Source of the DNA: an uncultured Alphaproteobacteria bacterium
Lineage (GTDB): Bacteria > Pseudomonadota > Alphaproteobacteria > Rs-D84
Assembly: GCA_905233975.1 (NCBI GenBank)
Contig: CAJOGD010000004.1
Coordinates: 207,883-271,882, forward strand
Length of the DNA: 64,000 nt
Direction: 5' to 3'
Shown here piece after piece: positions 8,639 to 15,468 of this stretch; positions within the stretch are counted from its first letter, which is position 1; each line of letters starts with the position of its first letter. Made by a program: the position numbers and the translations under genes. The notes below the pieces were generated by a model, which worked only from the letters and a program-made list of their open reading frames with translations, had not been told where the DNA came from and did not search any database.

Positions 8639-9199
8639 ATGAAAAACGAACTGAAATTGAATAAGCCGATCGTTATGGTCGGACTGATGGGCGCGGGCAA
8701 GACAAGTGTCGGACGCGCGTTGGCGCACCATTTGGGCGTTCCCTTTGTCGATTCGGATAAAGAAATCGAACGCGCCGCCGGGTGCAGTGTTGTTGATATT
8801 TTTGCGATGTATGGTGAAACTGAATTTCGCCGGGTCGAAGAACGCGTGGTGCGGCGGTTGCTCGATTCTGAACCGCGGGTAAAGGTTTTATCGACCGGTG
8901 AGGGCGCATTTATTACGCCGGAAATTCGCAAGAAAGTTTTAAGCGATGCGATTAGTATTTGGCTAAAGGCTGATTTGGATTTGTTGGTTAAACGGACACA
9001 GTTTCGTAACACGCGGCCGCAACTTTTGCACACCGATAGTAAAAAAATCCTTGCCCAATTGATTGCAGAGCGGTATAACACTTATGCGATGGCCGACATA
9101 ACCGTTGAAACGTTTGATGAAAATTTGCGCAAGACGTTGGCGACGGTTCTGGACGCGTTGCATGAACACATAAATAAAAAGGAAGAAAACAATGAGTAA
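8639..9199 (+). CDS. aroK: Shikimate kinase
   Basis: Cytosolic P-loop kinase of 186 aa that phosphorylates shikimate in aromatic amino-acid synthesis. Walker A is GLMGAGKTS (about residues 16-24). The shikimate-binding Asp follows in FVDSDKEIE, then GETEFRRVEE, and a GEGAF segment stands where family members have GGG. The lid-like RNTRPQL region is present. The reading frame is open upstream to 8528, but the homologous N-terminus begins at ATG 8639 directly after the promoter. The gene overlaps mscL by 8 nt, so the two are cotranscribed. The usual aroB partner is not adjacent. Confidence 0.92.
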   Translation: MKNELKLNKPIVMVGLMGAGKTSVGRALAHHLGVPFVDSDKEIERAAGCSVVDIFAMYGETEFRRVEERVVRRLLDSEPRVKVLSTGEGAFITPEIRKKVLSDAISIWLKADLDLLVKRTQFRNTRPQLLHTDSKKILAQLIAERYNTYAMADITVETFDENLRKTLATVLDALHEHINKKEENNE

Positions 9200-9734
9200 A
9201 TTTTTAAAAGAATTTCGGGACTTTGCGGAACGCGGTAATGCAATCGACATGGCCATCGGTATCATCGTTGGCTCTGTGATGACAAGTGTTGTCAATTCGT
9301 TGGTTGCCGATGTGATTATGCCGCCGATTGGACTTCTGATTGGTGGTGTTGATTTTTCACAGTGGTTTATCGTGTTGTCTGGTGGCGCGGCGGCGGACTT
9401 TAATACGGTGGCCGAGGCCCAGGCCGCAGGTGCGACGACATTGAACATCGGTCTGTTTTTGAATACGGTAATCAGTTTTATTATCACGATGTTTGCGGCG
9501 TTCCTTATTGTGCGGACCGTTAATAAGATGAAGAGCAAAAAGGCCGTCACGACGCGTGCGTGTCCGTATTGCAAGCAAACGGTTGATATGACTGCGACGA
9601 AATGCCCGCATTGCTGTTCGGAATTGGAACCGGGTGAGGTCAAGCCCGCCGAAGAAAGCGATTTGAACAAGGGTATTAAAAAGTTGAATAAAAACCTTAA
9701 GAAATTGAAAAAGATTGTAAAGAGAGTGAAATAA
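9192..9734 (+). CDS. mscL: Large-conductance mechanosensitive channel with C-terminal zinc ribbon
   Basis: Inner-membrane channel of 180 aa that opens under hypo-osmotic tension. The N-terminal helix and TM1 are clear (MSKFLKEFRDFAERGNAIDM, then AIGIIVGSVMTSVV), as is TM2 (NTVISFIITMFAAFLIVRTVNKM). After the normal MscL core, near residue 118, comes a CPYC..CPHC pair, a four-cysteine zinc ribbon (CPYCKQTVDMTATKCPHCCSE), then a Lys-rich helical tail. Typical MscL proteins are about 130-150 aa with a short coiled-coil end, so the ribbon and tail are an extension that could gate or bundle the cytoplasmic side. The ribosome-binding site GGAAG lies inside the end of aroK. Confidence 0.92.
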   Translation: MSKFLKEFRDFAERGNAIDMAIGIIVGSVMTSVVNSLVADVIMPPIGLLIGGVDFSQWFIVLSGGAAADFNTVAEAQAAGATTLNIGLFLNTVISFIITMFAAFLIVRTVNKMKSKKAVTTRACPYCKQTVDMTATKCPHCCSELEPGEVKPAEESDLNKGIKKLNKNLKKLKKIVKRVK

Positions 9735-9735
9735 G

Positions 9736-9764
9736 AAAACGCCCCGAATACGGGGCGTTTTTTT
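9736..9764. terminator. Bidirectional terminator between mscL and the 9763-10452 gene
   Basis: The hairpin AAACGCCCCG-AATA-CGGGGCGTTT is flanked by A and T runs, so it can serve both converging genes. Confidence 0.85.
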
Positions 9765-10452
9765 ATGAATGTTGGGGTGTAAAGATTGCCTTTACGCGCG
9801 CCGGTGTCGCAACAATTGTCATTTGCTTGGCGGTTATAAAATCTTCAAGTGATTTGGTAAATACAGGTGTGTTTTCGTTTTGTATTATTGCATATATCTG
9901 GCCGTTGCAGTGATGGACAACCGCGTTCTGGGGCAGTGGTCTTACATCGCGCTTGCGATAGCGTGGACCGTTTTTGACACAAAATGCCGGGGTGTCTGCG
10001 TTAACATAGTTCGGGTCATTTGCGGGGAGTCTTTCGGCTGTTTCGTGGTTAACATTAAACCTTTTGTCCAAATAGTCTTGGAGTGTTCCGTTATAATTGC
10101 GTAGCATGGCGCCGTTAATCAGATCCCGCATTGTTGGAATTTTATCGCCAAAGAACACGCGTATTTTTATATCTGTTATACCATATTCACGAAAAGTTTC
10201 CGGCACATTAAAACAAGATACGGAACTATGTTTTGTATAGTAGGTTGCCCGGGTAAAGTGTCGATGGAGAGTATATAAAGGTATTAGATTATTCATTCCT
10301 TGTTGCATGGTTATAAATTCGGGCAAATCACCTATATAGAATATGCTTTTTTTAGAAATTGCGCCCGCCCGTTTGTTGTATTTGTTGTTATATGCGCACC
10401 AAGTATCTGTTGGTTCGCTAAGTACTATAGTGTCCATAGTTTTCTGTGTCAT
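9763..10452 (-). CDS. Hypothetical protein, 229 aa
   Basis: I do not recognise this protein. It has no signal peptide or transmembrane segment and is a basic, mixed alpha/beta soluble protein with an internal IKIRVFFGDKIPTMRDLI stretch. It converges on mscL across a shared bidirectional terminator and lies just upstream of tRNA-His on the other strand. AAAAGGACACAAATT stands upstream of the start on the minus strand, so a weak Shine-Dalgarno sequence is present. Its composition is AT-richer than the neighbours, as for the other unknown cytosolic genes around this tRNA, which suggests an accessory region. Confidence 0.65.
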   Translation of the reverse strand: MTQKTMDTIVLSEPTDTWCAYNNKYNKRAGAISKKSIFYIGDLPEFITMQQGMNNLIPLYTLHRHFTRATYYTKHSSVSCFNVPETFREYGITDIKIRVFFGDKIPTMRDLINGAMLRNYNGTLQDYLDKRFNVNHETAERLPANDPNYVNADTPAFCVKNGPRYRKRDVRPLPQNAVVHHCNGQIYAIIQNENTPVFTKSLEDFITAKQMTIVATPARVKAIFTPQHS

Positions 10453-10561
10453 AATTTGTGTCCTTTTCGTTTAATTTGTTGGGATTATAGATGTTTTTTT
10501 GGCGATTTAAAGAAAAATCTTGAAAACCGGATTTTTTAATGGTAAACTGCCCTCGCACATG

Positions 10562-10638
10562 GCGGATGTAGCTCAGCTGGTTAGAGCGTCGGTTTGTGGT
10601 ACCGAATGTCGCCGGTTCGAATCCGGTCATCCGCCCCA
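10562..10638 (+). tRNA. tRNA-His (GTG)
   Basis: A full cloverleaf is present: acceptor GCGGATG/CATCCGC, D arm GCTCAGCTGGTTAGAGC, anticodon loop TTGTGGT giving anticodon GTG, T arm with TTCGAAT, and encoded CCA. G at 10561 can serve as G-1 opposite C73, the standard tRNA-His identity pair. The terminator at 10645-10670 follows. Confidence 0.97.
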
Positions 10639-10644
10639 GAATTC

Positions 10645-10670
10645 AAAAATGCCCCGAACGGGGCATTTTT
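10645..10670 (+). terminator. Terminator after tRNA-His
   Basis: The hairpin AAAAATGCCCC-GAA-CGGGGCATTTTT ends in a T run. An identical copy at 11040-11065 lies in the duplicated unit. Confidence 0.85.
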
Positions 10671-11039
10671 AAATTCTCTGGACGGATCGGATGAGAACCG
10701 GAGGTTCGACACGATAGCCGGTTTTACACGCAGTGAAACCGTTGCGAGTGGAAAGGGGCCCGTTGCAAAGCAACGGGAATATACAATCCGGTCATCCGTC
10801 TTTGCTTTGCTACGCCGAGACAGGTCCGCCCCAGAAATTTACAAAACGCCCCATTGTGGGCGTTTTGTGAATTTTTAGTGTGTATGTCTGGGTTCGAACC
10901 GGCGAAGCAGCCGGTTCGAACCGTAGCAAAAAGGCGGAATAACGCCGGTTCGCCCAAAGGGCGAATTTTGCAAGGTGGCGCAGCAATCCGGTCATCCGTC
11001 TTCGCTTTGCTACGCCGAGACAGGTCCGCCCCAGAATTC

Positions 11040-11065
11040 AAAAATGCCCCGAACGGGGCATTTTT
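11040..11065 (+). terminator. Duplicate of the tRNA-His terminator
   Basis: Same hairpin as at 10645-10670, within the second repeat unit. A different hairpin, AAAACGCCC-CATTGT-GGGCGTTTT, lies at 10841-10868 between the two. Confidence 0.75.
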
Positions 11066-11319
11066 AAATTCTCTGGACGGATCGGATGAGAACCGGAGGT
11101 TCGACACGATAGCCGGTTTTACACCGTTGCGAGTGGAAAGGGGCCCGTTGCAAAGCAACGGGAATATACAATCCGGTCGCCGATTTTCACCGAAGCGATA
11201 GCGAGGACTGAAAATCGAGCGTCGCGCCGTAGCCCGTTGGGCGTAGGCGGACCAAACATATTTTTGCAACCACAAATTTGACAATATTGTTTTTTTGGCG
11301 TTTTTTCTGTCTGGGCGAC

Positions 11320-11346
11320 TTGACATTTTTTTTTTTTTGCTATTTT
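11320..11346 (+). promoter_or_regulatory. Promoter with a T13 tract in the spacer
   Basis: TTGACA at 11320-11325 is followed by 13 T, then GC, then TATTTT at 11341-11346, giving a 15-bp spacer. Slippage of the T tract would move spacing towards the optimal 17 bp, so this is a candidate phase-variable promoter for the 11380 gene. Confidence 0.5.
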
Positions 11347-11379
11347 TCGTCCGACAGAAATCATAATAAAGGACATAAT

Positions 11380-11853
11380 ATGACACAAACTTTGCCACAG
11401 GAAAACAACTATGTCGGTCAAAATTTAAGTGATGCCCAATGGGCCAGAATACTTGATTGTGATGCTAAAGACGTTCCGTTCTTTCGTGATTACTTGCAGA
11501 GCAGTACAAAAATCTGTGTAGCCGAGGGCTATGACGCCAAAAACCAGAAGAAATATAGAATAGAACAATATGTGGCAAGTCATAACAAGGATGTAGAGTT
11601 TGTTTGGTGGATAGATGCCGTAAGCAATATTTTGTTTGATGACTATAAATCCGCCAAGAAATTTGCAAATGAAAAATGGATTCCGAATATTGTATGCCCA
11701 GAAAAGACGCATGACGGTAAACCGATTCCGGCAAAGGCATATTTGCTGTTGCGGGTGTCGGCCGCGCCCACCGCAAAACAGTACTATTGTAAAAATGTAT
11801 ATACCATGACACCGGCTGAACTTGCGTTGTGTAAAAAATATCATGGTCGGTAA
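11380..11853 (+). CDS. Hypothetical protein, 157 aa
   Basis: I do not recognise this protein. It is a soluble mixed-charge protein with no signal peptide, rich in aromatic residues (VEFVWWIDAVSNILFDDY) and with four cysteines. The frame is open from 11278, but AAAGGA at 11368-11373 selects ATG 11380, and the promoter with the T13 spacer lies just upstream. It is a self-contained unit with its own promoter and terminator, the first of three such units (11380, 11951, 12290) after the tRNA-derived repeats. No function can be proposed. Confidence 0.65.
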   Translation: MTQTLPQENNYVGQNLSDAQWARILDCDAKDVPFFRDYLQSSTKICVAEGYDAKNQKKYRIEQYVASHNKDVEFVWWIDAVSNILFDDYKSAKKFANEKWIPNIVCPEKTHDGKPIPAKAYLLLRVSAAPTAKQYYCKNVYTMTPAELALCKKYHGR

Positions 11854-11858
11854 AAAAT

Positions 11859-11884
11859 AAAAACGCCCCGTTGTGGGCGTTTTA
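11859..11884 (+). terminator. Terminator after the 11380-11853 gene
   Basis: AAAACGCCC-CGTTGT-GGGCGTTTT hairpin, immediately followed by the next gene's promoter. Confidence 0.75.
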
Positions 11885-11890
11885 AATTGG

Positions 11891-11919
11891 TTGACATTTG
11901 ATGATTTTTGTGTTATTTG
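11891..11919 (+). promoter_or_regulatory. Promoter of the 68-aa gene
   Basis: TTGACA and TATTTG with 17-bp spacing. The flanking sequence AAATTGGTTGACATTTGATG is repeated at the next gene (12232), so the terminator-promoter block appears duplicated. Confidence 0.65.
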
Positions 11920-11950
11920 TACACAGACGTAAGTATAAGGAGTATATTCA

Positions 11951-12157
11951 ATGCCAGGGGATGGTAATATGTATGATATGAAAGCAGATTATTGGAAAGA
12001 TCGGGTTCCAAAGCTTGTTTCGGTAGAGGACTATAAAGGTATGTCTAATCCAGAGTTATTAAGAGAGATTGCGGCCAATCTTGAGAACCTTAAGAGGCTC
12101 GCAGCCTTTAGAAATGAACTTTTGTTAGAGCAGGTTAACAATCGTCAAGGTTGGTAA
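11951..12157 (+). CDS. Small hypothetical protein, 68 aa
   Basis: This short gene is supported by a promoter (11891-11919), an AAGGAG ribosome-binding site at 11937-11942 placed eight bases before ATG, and a terminator after it. The product is charged and helical (SNPELLREIAANLENLKRLA), probably a short coiled coil, with no signal peptide. I do not recognise it. It lies between two other unknown single-gene units and could be a small regulatory or adaptor protein, but nothing in the sequence decides this. An internal ATG at 11969 could be an alternative start with poorer Shine-Dalgarno support. Confidence 0.65.
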   Translation: MPGDGNMYDMKADYWKDRVPKLVSVEDYKGMSNPELLREIAANLENLKRLAAFRNELLLEQVNNRQGW

Positions 12158-12199
12158 TTCACAGCATTTTGTATTCAACCGAACTTTGTGTAGCAATAT

Positions 12200-12224
12200 A
12201 AAAATGCCCCAAACGGGGCATTTT
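12200..12224 (+). terminator. Terminator after the 68-aa gene
   Basis: AAAATGCCCC-AAA-CGGGGCATTTT hairpin. Confidence 0.75.
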
Positions 12225-12231
12225 AAATTGG

Positions 12232-12259
12232 TTGACATTTGATGGTTTTTGTTTATACC
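12232..12259 (+). promoter_or_regulatory. Promoter of the 12290 gene
   Basis: TTGACA and TATACC with 16-bp spacing, in a sequence block nearly identical to that at 11884-11919. Confidence 0.7.
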
Positions 12260-12289
12260 CTGTGGTGAACCCAAACAAAAGGATTTACT

Positions 12290-12817
12290 ATGCCTGATAC
12301 AGAAACGATTCAACCCAATGATATTGTTAGATTAAATTTGACGTCGCCGGCACCGGCCATTTATGTCGGCCCTAATCGCACCCAAACATATCGTCAGTAT
12401 GGTTGGGTGACTTTTGAAGAAGTACCTTTGATGGAGGGGCATGCCAAAATAAGACAAAAATATCCATTTATTTCGGCTTTGCATGGTATGACGTCTGTGA
12501 CGCCGCCAATCAAAGATGCAAATGGGAAACTGACGGGAATAATTCCCATGCAGCCATCACCAAAGCCAGGGCTGTTTATGTATGGGCAATTTGATATGAT
12601 GTCCCATTTAACACCGTTTATATTTTTGAATAGTGCCCAGCGACCAAATTGGGCCGCAAGCAAATGTCTTGATAAATTTATGTGGTTAATTCTGAATGAT
12701 CCGGCCTTTACCAGAATGCTTACTGAATTTGGTAGAGAGATACAGGGCAAGTCAGAAGCTGAAATGCCTACAATATTGCAAAAGAAGATAGAATCATATT
12801 TCGCAAGACAACAGTAA
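12290..12817 (+). CDS. Hypothetical protein, 175 aa
   Basis: I do not recognise this protein. ATG 12290 is preceded by AAAGGA and by the strong promoter at 12232-12259, and a GCCCCG/CGGGGC terminator follows. The product has no signal peptide. It has a Pro-rich N-terminal half with likely beta structure (DIVRLNLTSPAPAIYVGPNR) and a helical C-terminal half (LDKFMWLILNDPAFTRMLTE). It is the last of three consecutive single-gene transcription units in the accessory stretch and neighbours a toxin-antitoxin pair. Its composition is AT-richer than the core genes. Confidence 0.7.
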   Translation: MPDTETIQPNDIVRLNLTSPAPAIYVGPNRTQTYRQYGWVTFEEVPLMEGHAKIRQKYPFISALHGMTSVTPPIKDANGKLTGIIPMQPSPKPGLFMYGQFDMMSHLTPFIFLNSAQRPNWAASKCLDKFMWLILNDPAFTRMLTEFGREIQGKSEAEMPTILQKKIESYFARQQ

Positions 12818-12823
12818 GATAAA

Positions 12824-12849
12824 AAAACGCCCCGAACGGGGCATTTTTT
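12824..12849 (+). terminator. Terminator after the 12290-12817 gene
   Basis: GCCCCGAACGGGGC hairpin with flanking A and T runs; it may also act for the converging higBA-type pair. Confidence 0.75.
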
Positions 12850-12889
12850 GTGATGAAATTATTTCTGTATAGGGTGCGTATAACTTTGC

Positions 12890-13198
12890 TTATGCCGCAA
12901 CCGCCGCCATTTTAGGACGAAAAGATATTTCAAGTCCCAATTTATCAATTGCATTATAAATTGTTTCAAACTGTGGTTTGGATTTACCGTTCAAACTTTT
13001 ATATAAACTTTCGCGATTGACCCCCATTTCTTGGGCCATTTTATTTATGCCGCGCGCGCGGGCGACATCGCCGATAGCCAATATCAGTGATTGCGGGTCG
13101 TTTTCGGCGACCGCCGCCTGGAGATAGGCCGCAATTGCCGCCTCGCTATCCAGGTAATCTAAAACATTCCAATCAGATACTTTCACTTTTTTTACCAT
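12890..13198 (-). CDS. HigA-type antitoxin (addiction-module HTH protein)
   Basis: A 102-aa protein starting MVKKVKVSDWNV. The central and C-terminal part is a helix-turn-helix of the addiction-module antidote family (INKMAQEMGVNRESLYKSL, then NGKSKPQFETIYNAIDKLGL). Thirty codons of open frame lie further upstream, but they overlap the toxin gene and the family N-terminus fits ATG 13198. A GGGGGTG ribosome-binding site lies within the toxin stop region, and the gap to the toxin stop is one base, so the two are translationally coupled. It should neutralise the RelE-like partner and bind the palindrome in the shared promoter. Toxin-before-antitoxin order is typical of higBA. Confidence 0.88.
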   Translation of the reverse strand: MVKKVKVSDWNVLDYLDSEAAIAAYLQAAVAENDPQSLILAIGDVARARGINKMAQEMGVNRESLYKSLNGKSKPQFETIYNAIDKLGLEISFRPKMAAVAA

Positions 13199-13199
13199 T

Positions 13200-13502
13200 T
13201 TACACCCCCATAGCCAATTCTTTGGCAAGTTTTATATCTTTTTGCTGTGCTTTGTTTTGTCCTGTCTTTATTCCGCCACACAACAAGATAACAATTTCAT
13301 CGCCACGCTTTGTGAAATATAGGCGATAGCCAGTGCCAACAAATATTCTTATTTCAGATACCCCATCGCCAACAGATTTGATGTCGCCGAAAAAGTTTTC
13401 TTGTTCAATTCGGCGGATACGACGTGCAATTGTCATTTGCGCGGTCACATCTTTGATTTTACGGAACCATTTATCAAAAACGTCTGTCGTCCTAACAATC
13501 AT
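13200..13502 (-). CDS. RelE/HigB-type toxin (addiction-module killer protein)
   Basis: A 100-aa basic protein with the family core: FDKWFRKIKD near the N-terminus, IARRIRRIEQENFFGDIKSV, then GVSEIRIFVGTGYRLYFTKR and LLCGGIKTGQNKAQQKDI. This is the pattern of the RelE-superfamily killer proteins paired with HTH antidotes, which usually cleave mRNA on the ribosome. It is complete. The HTH antitoxin follows immediately. The promoter at 13530-13558 contains a perfect palindrome, suggesting autorepression by the pair. Its location in a stretch of unknown genes next to tRNA repeats fits an acquired stabilisation module. Confidence 0.88.
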   Translation of the reverse strand: MIVRTTDVFDKWFRKIKDVTAQMTIARRIRRIEQENFFGDIKSVGDGVSEIRIFVGTGYRLYFTKRGDEIVILLCGGIKTGQNKAQQKDIKLAKELAMGV

Positions 13503-13529
13503 TTGTTGAACCCTGAATTTTGTGTTTGC

Positions 13530-13558
13530 ATTGTAGCCCAGCGGCTACAAAAAGTCAA
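13530..13558 (-). promoter_or_regulatory. Promoter and palindromic operator of the toxin-antitoxin pair
   Basis: On the minus strand TTGACT and TACAAT are 17 bp apart. The spacer carries TTGTAGCC-GCTG-GGCTACAA, a perfect 8-bp inverted repeat (13531-13550) reaching into the -10 box. It is ideally placed for repression by the HTH antitoxin. Confidence 0.75.
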
Positions 13559-13629
13559 GTGAAATTTTGTGCATTTGTGTTGATGGGGCATTTTTTGTGA
13601 TGAATTTTTTGTGTTTGTGAAAACTATTC

Positions 13630-13659
13630 TTGACTTGATTTGTATGGTTTTGATAAAAT
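13630..13659 (+). promoter_or_regulatory. Promoter of structured RNA A2
   Basis: TTGACT and TAAAAT with 18-bp spacing and extended TGA before the -10. Confidence 0.8.
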
Positions 13660-13665
13660 GATTGA

Positions 13666-13880
13666 CGAATCAGATGGGAATCTGGTTCGGGGCTGTGAGA
13701 AGCCCGCATCTGTTCGGTGCAATGCATCGTAATCCGGAAAATTTCCGTATGTTTTGCACCGTAATGTTTTCCCCGCATGTCGGGGTGCCTGTGGAGTATA
13801 TATAAAGTCCATGGGAATCATTAACAGATGTGATTTCTCAACACCCCGACCGCGTGGTTTCCACTGCGGCACTTATTTTA
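13666..13880 (+). ncRNA. Structured leader RNA, type A, copy A2
   Basis: Hairpin 1 is CAGAT-GGGA-ATCTG and hairpin 2 is GGGCT-GTGAG-AAGCCC. The long-range helix pairs CATCTGTT (13707-13714) with AACAGATG (13823-13830) and encloses CGGTGCAA/TTGCACCG and CCCCG/CGGGG hairpins. GTCGGGGTG can alternatively pair with CACCCCGAC, which touches the terminator stem. The terminator is CCGCGTGG-TTT-CCACTGCGG with an imperfect T tract. The RNA lies upstream of the 14061 gene, with repeat R4 between them. Confidence 0.78.
13850..13880 (+). terminator. Terminator of RNA A2
   Basis: CCGCGTGG-TTT-CCACTGCGG hairpin followed by CACTTATTTTA. The T tract is weak, which would favour read-through. Confidence 0.6.
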
Positions 13881-13891
13881 GTGTGAGTGCC

Positions 13892-14040
13892 GTCATTCCG
13901 GCGAAAATTTGTATGCGAGAACGAGCGTAAGCGAAGTTCAAACAACTACAAATTTGCGCGCAGGCAATAAGCCGAGCGAAACCGGAAGAGTTAATTCTCA
14001 GGAAAGCCTGAGGAGATCCCGCGTCAAGCGCGGGATGACG
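13892..14040. repeat. GTCATTCC element R4 with nested palindrome
   Basis: Terminal GTCATTCCGG and CGCGGGATGAC. An insert at about 13901-13981 with arms AAATTTGTA/TACAAATTT, and ending near GCCGAGCGAAA, splits the usual CCGGCGAAAGCCGG hairpin. The same insert occurs in R5 and R10. Confidence 0.75.
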
Positions 14041-14060
14041 AAGGAAAAAAGGGGAGAAAA

Positions 14061-15224
14061 ATGTTTTTGAAAAAGTTTTTATTGTTCGGATTGTTGGTGG
14101 CAATGTTGCCGGCGGTGGCGGAAGAAGCGGCGGACCGCAAGACCGCAACGTCATTGAAATATGTCACGCACGAACTTGACACGCGACAAAACAAATTCGG
14201 CGCGGACACTAACAAGGCCATGGAATACACCGATTCGGCCGGAACGGTGCAGAAACGCGCGGTCAAATCTGATTTGGGCACCAGCACGTCCGACACATCA
14301 CTGCCCATGGTTGGGGGTGTTAATACGAAGTTAAATCAGAAACAGGACGACATAGACCCGTTTAACGATCACACCGCGGTCACATATACTGGAACGGCCG
14401 GCGGTATCGGGAAGAAAGGAATTTATCAAACAACCGGCACATACGCGGAACAATCCGACAATTTAATCGACGCAAAAACATTCAACGCGGCATTAAAGAA
14501 TGGTCTTGATAGCGAATTCGTATGTAGGGAAGATAACCGCGATCCGGTGTCTGGACTTTGTTGGCTCTATACGATACATAATGGTACGGCGGGAAATTCT
14601 TTGCCGGACGGATATACAGAATTGGAATATTTAATATTTGATGGGCAGTCATATTTTGATACCGGTATTGTTTTGAGGGATATACATAACATCGAAAATG
14701 TTATAGAAATGCAAAACGCTAACCCTGATAGTAACGCATTTCAAACATGGACGGGCTTTATGTACCAGAGCACAACACCAAGATATGGTATAAACACGTA
14801 TAGTGGCAGATGGATGATTGGGGTTAATATTACCATTAATTCTGGTTTGCCACAGGATGGAAATAAACATACTTTACGATTTGTGACAACCGACGGCACG
14901 CAAACATTGTATGATACCAACGGGTCTGTATTATCTAACGGTTCGTTGACAGGCAGTTTTGCGAGTAATGCATTGTCTTTATATATTGGTGCAAGAAATC
15001 AAGGAAGCAGTGTGACAAACTATGTGATTGGTAACATAGGGCGGACATGGTTGTCACAGAATGGCACAAAGCTTTATGATTATATACCGGTGCGCAATGG
15101 TGCCGGGGACCTTGGTATGTATGATATGGTAAGCCGTACGTTTAAACCAAATGCTGGACAAGGGACACTTACCGCCGGGCCAGAGGTAGGTACTAGCAAT
15201 ATCTATATTCCCCAGAATCAATAA
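14061..15224 (+). CDS. Variable surface-protein family member (387 aa)
   Basis: Secreted protein with the family architecture. A signal peptide (MFLKKFLLFGLLVAMLPAVA) is followed by AADRKTATSLKYVTHELDTR and a probable coiled coil, then SLPMVGGVNTKLNQKQDDI, NDHTAVTYTG, NLIDAKTFNAALKNGLDSEF and a cysteine pair ending in LCWLYTIHN near residue 172. The variable part starts LPDGYTELEYLIFDG and resembles a LamG-like jelly roll, with the recurrent IGRTWLSQNGTKLYDYIPVR and GMYDMVS segments. It closes with the family tail IYIPQNQ. GGGGAG precedes the ATG. RNA A2 and R4 lie upstream, and R5 begins one base after the stop codon. Function is unknown; surface display or adhesion is inference. Confidence 0.8.
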   Translation: MFLKKFLLFGLLVAMLPAVAEEAADRKTATSLKYVTHELDTRQNKFGADTNKAMEYTDSAGTVQKRAVKSDLGTSTSDTSLPMVGGVNTKLNQKQDDIDPFNDHTAVTYTGTAGGIGKKGIYQTTGTYAEQSDNLIDAKTFNAALKNGLDSEFVCREDNRDPVSGLCWLYTIHNGTAGNSLPDGYTELEYLIFDGQSYFDTGIVLRDIHNIENVIEMQNANPDSNAFQTWTGFMYQSTTPRYGINTYSGRWMIGVNITINSGLPQDGNKHTLRFVTTDGTQTLYDTNGSVLSNGSLTGSFASNALSLYIGARNQGSSVTNYVIGNIGRTWLSQNGTKLYDYIPVRNGAGDLGMYDMVSRTFKPNAGQGTLTAGPEVGTSNIYIPQNQ

Positions 15225-15225
15225 C

Positions 15226-15391
15226 GTCATACCGCCGAAAATTTGTATGTGAGAACGAGCGTAAGCGAAGTTCAAACAACTACAAATTTGCACGCAGGCT
15301 GTAAGTCGAGCGAAATGCGGTATCTCCTTATCATCGTCGCAGGCCAATCCGCGATGTTCCCGACGGGATCCCGCGTCAAGCGCGGGATGAC
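15226..15391. repeat. GTCATACC element R5 with nested palindrome
   Basis: Begins GTCATACCGC next to the stop codon of the preceding gene and ends GCGGGATGAC. It carries the AAATTTGTA..TACAAATTT insert (about 15235-15315). Confidence 0.72.
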
Positions 15392-15430
15392 GCGACTCTG
15401 GCTGATGCCGCGGGGCGTTTTCTTTTCCCC

Positions 15431-15460
15431 TTGCGTTGCGGGTGGGATTTTTTGTATTTT
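15431..15460 (+). promoter_or_regulatory. Probable recG promoter (near-leaderless)
   Basis: TTGCGT and TATTTT with 18-bp spacing; the start codon lies 8 nt after the -10 box and no Shine-Dalgarno sequence is visible. Confidence 0.45.
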
Positions 15461-15468
15461 TATAGTGT

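Larger units (their letters stand above)
10621..11180 (+). repeat. tRNA-His-derived tandem repeats
   Basis: A unit beginning with the tRNA 3' part (ATCCGGTCATCCG) and running through CCGCCCCAGAATTC, a GCCCCGAACGGGGC hairpin, GAGAACCGGAGG and AAGGGGCCCGTTGC occurs twice, about 10621-10797 and 10985-11180. In the downstream units (10784-10836 and 10985-11035) the acceptor segment is split by an insertion of about 27 nt starting TCTT(T/C)GCTTTGCTACGC. Between them are T-arm-like palindromes (GGTTCGAACC). This resembles decayed tRNA 3'-end duplications left by integration events. I find no convincing gene between 10639 and 11379. Confidence 0.7.

Noticed and set aside
10860..11250. Additional tRNA genes in the repeat region (GGTTCGAA motifs)
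   Set aside because: Only T-arm and acceptor fragments occur; no anticodon arm or complete cloverleaf can be folded.
10724..11398. Minus-strand frame of 224 codons downstream of tRNA-His
   Set aside because: It is composed of the tRNA-derived repeat units and hairpins; internal repeats in the translation mirror the DNA repeats and there is no ribosome-binding site.
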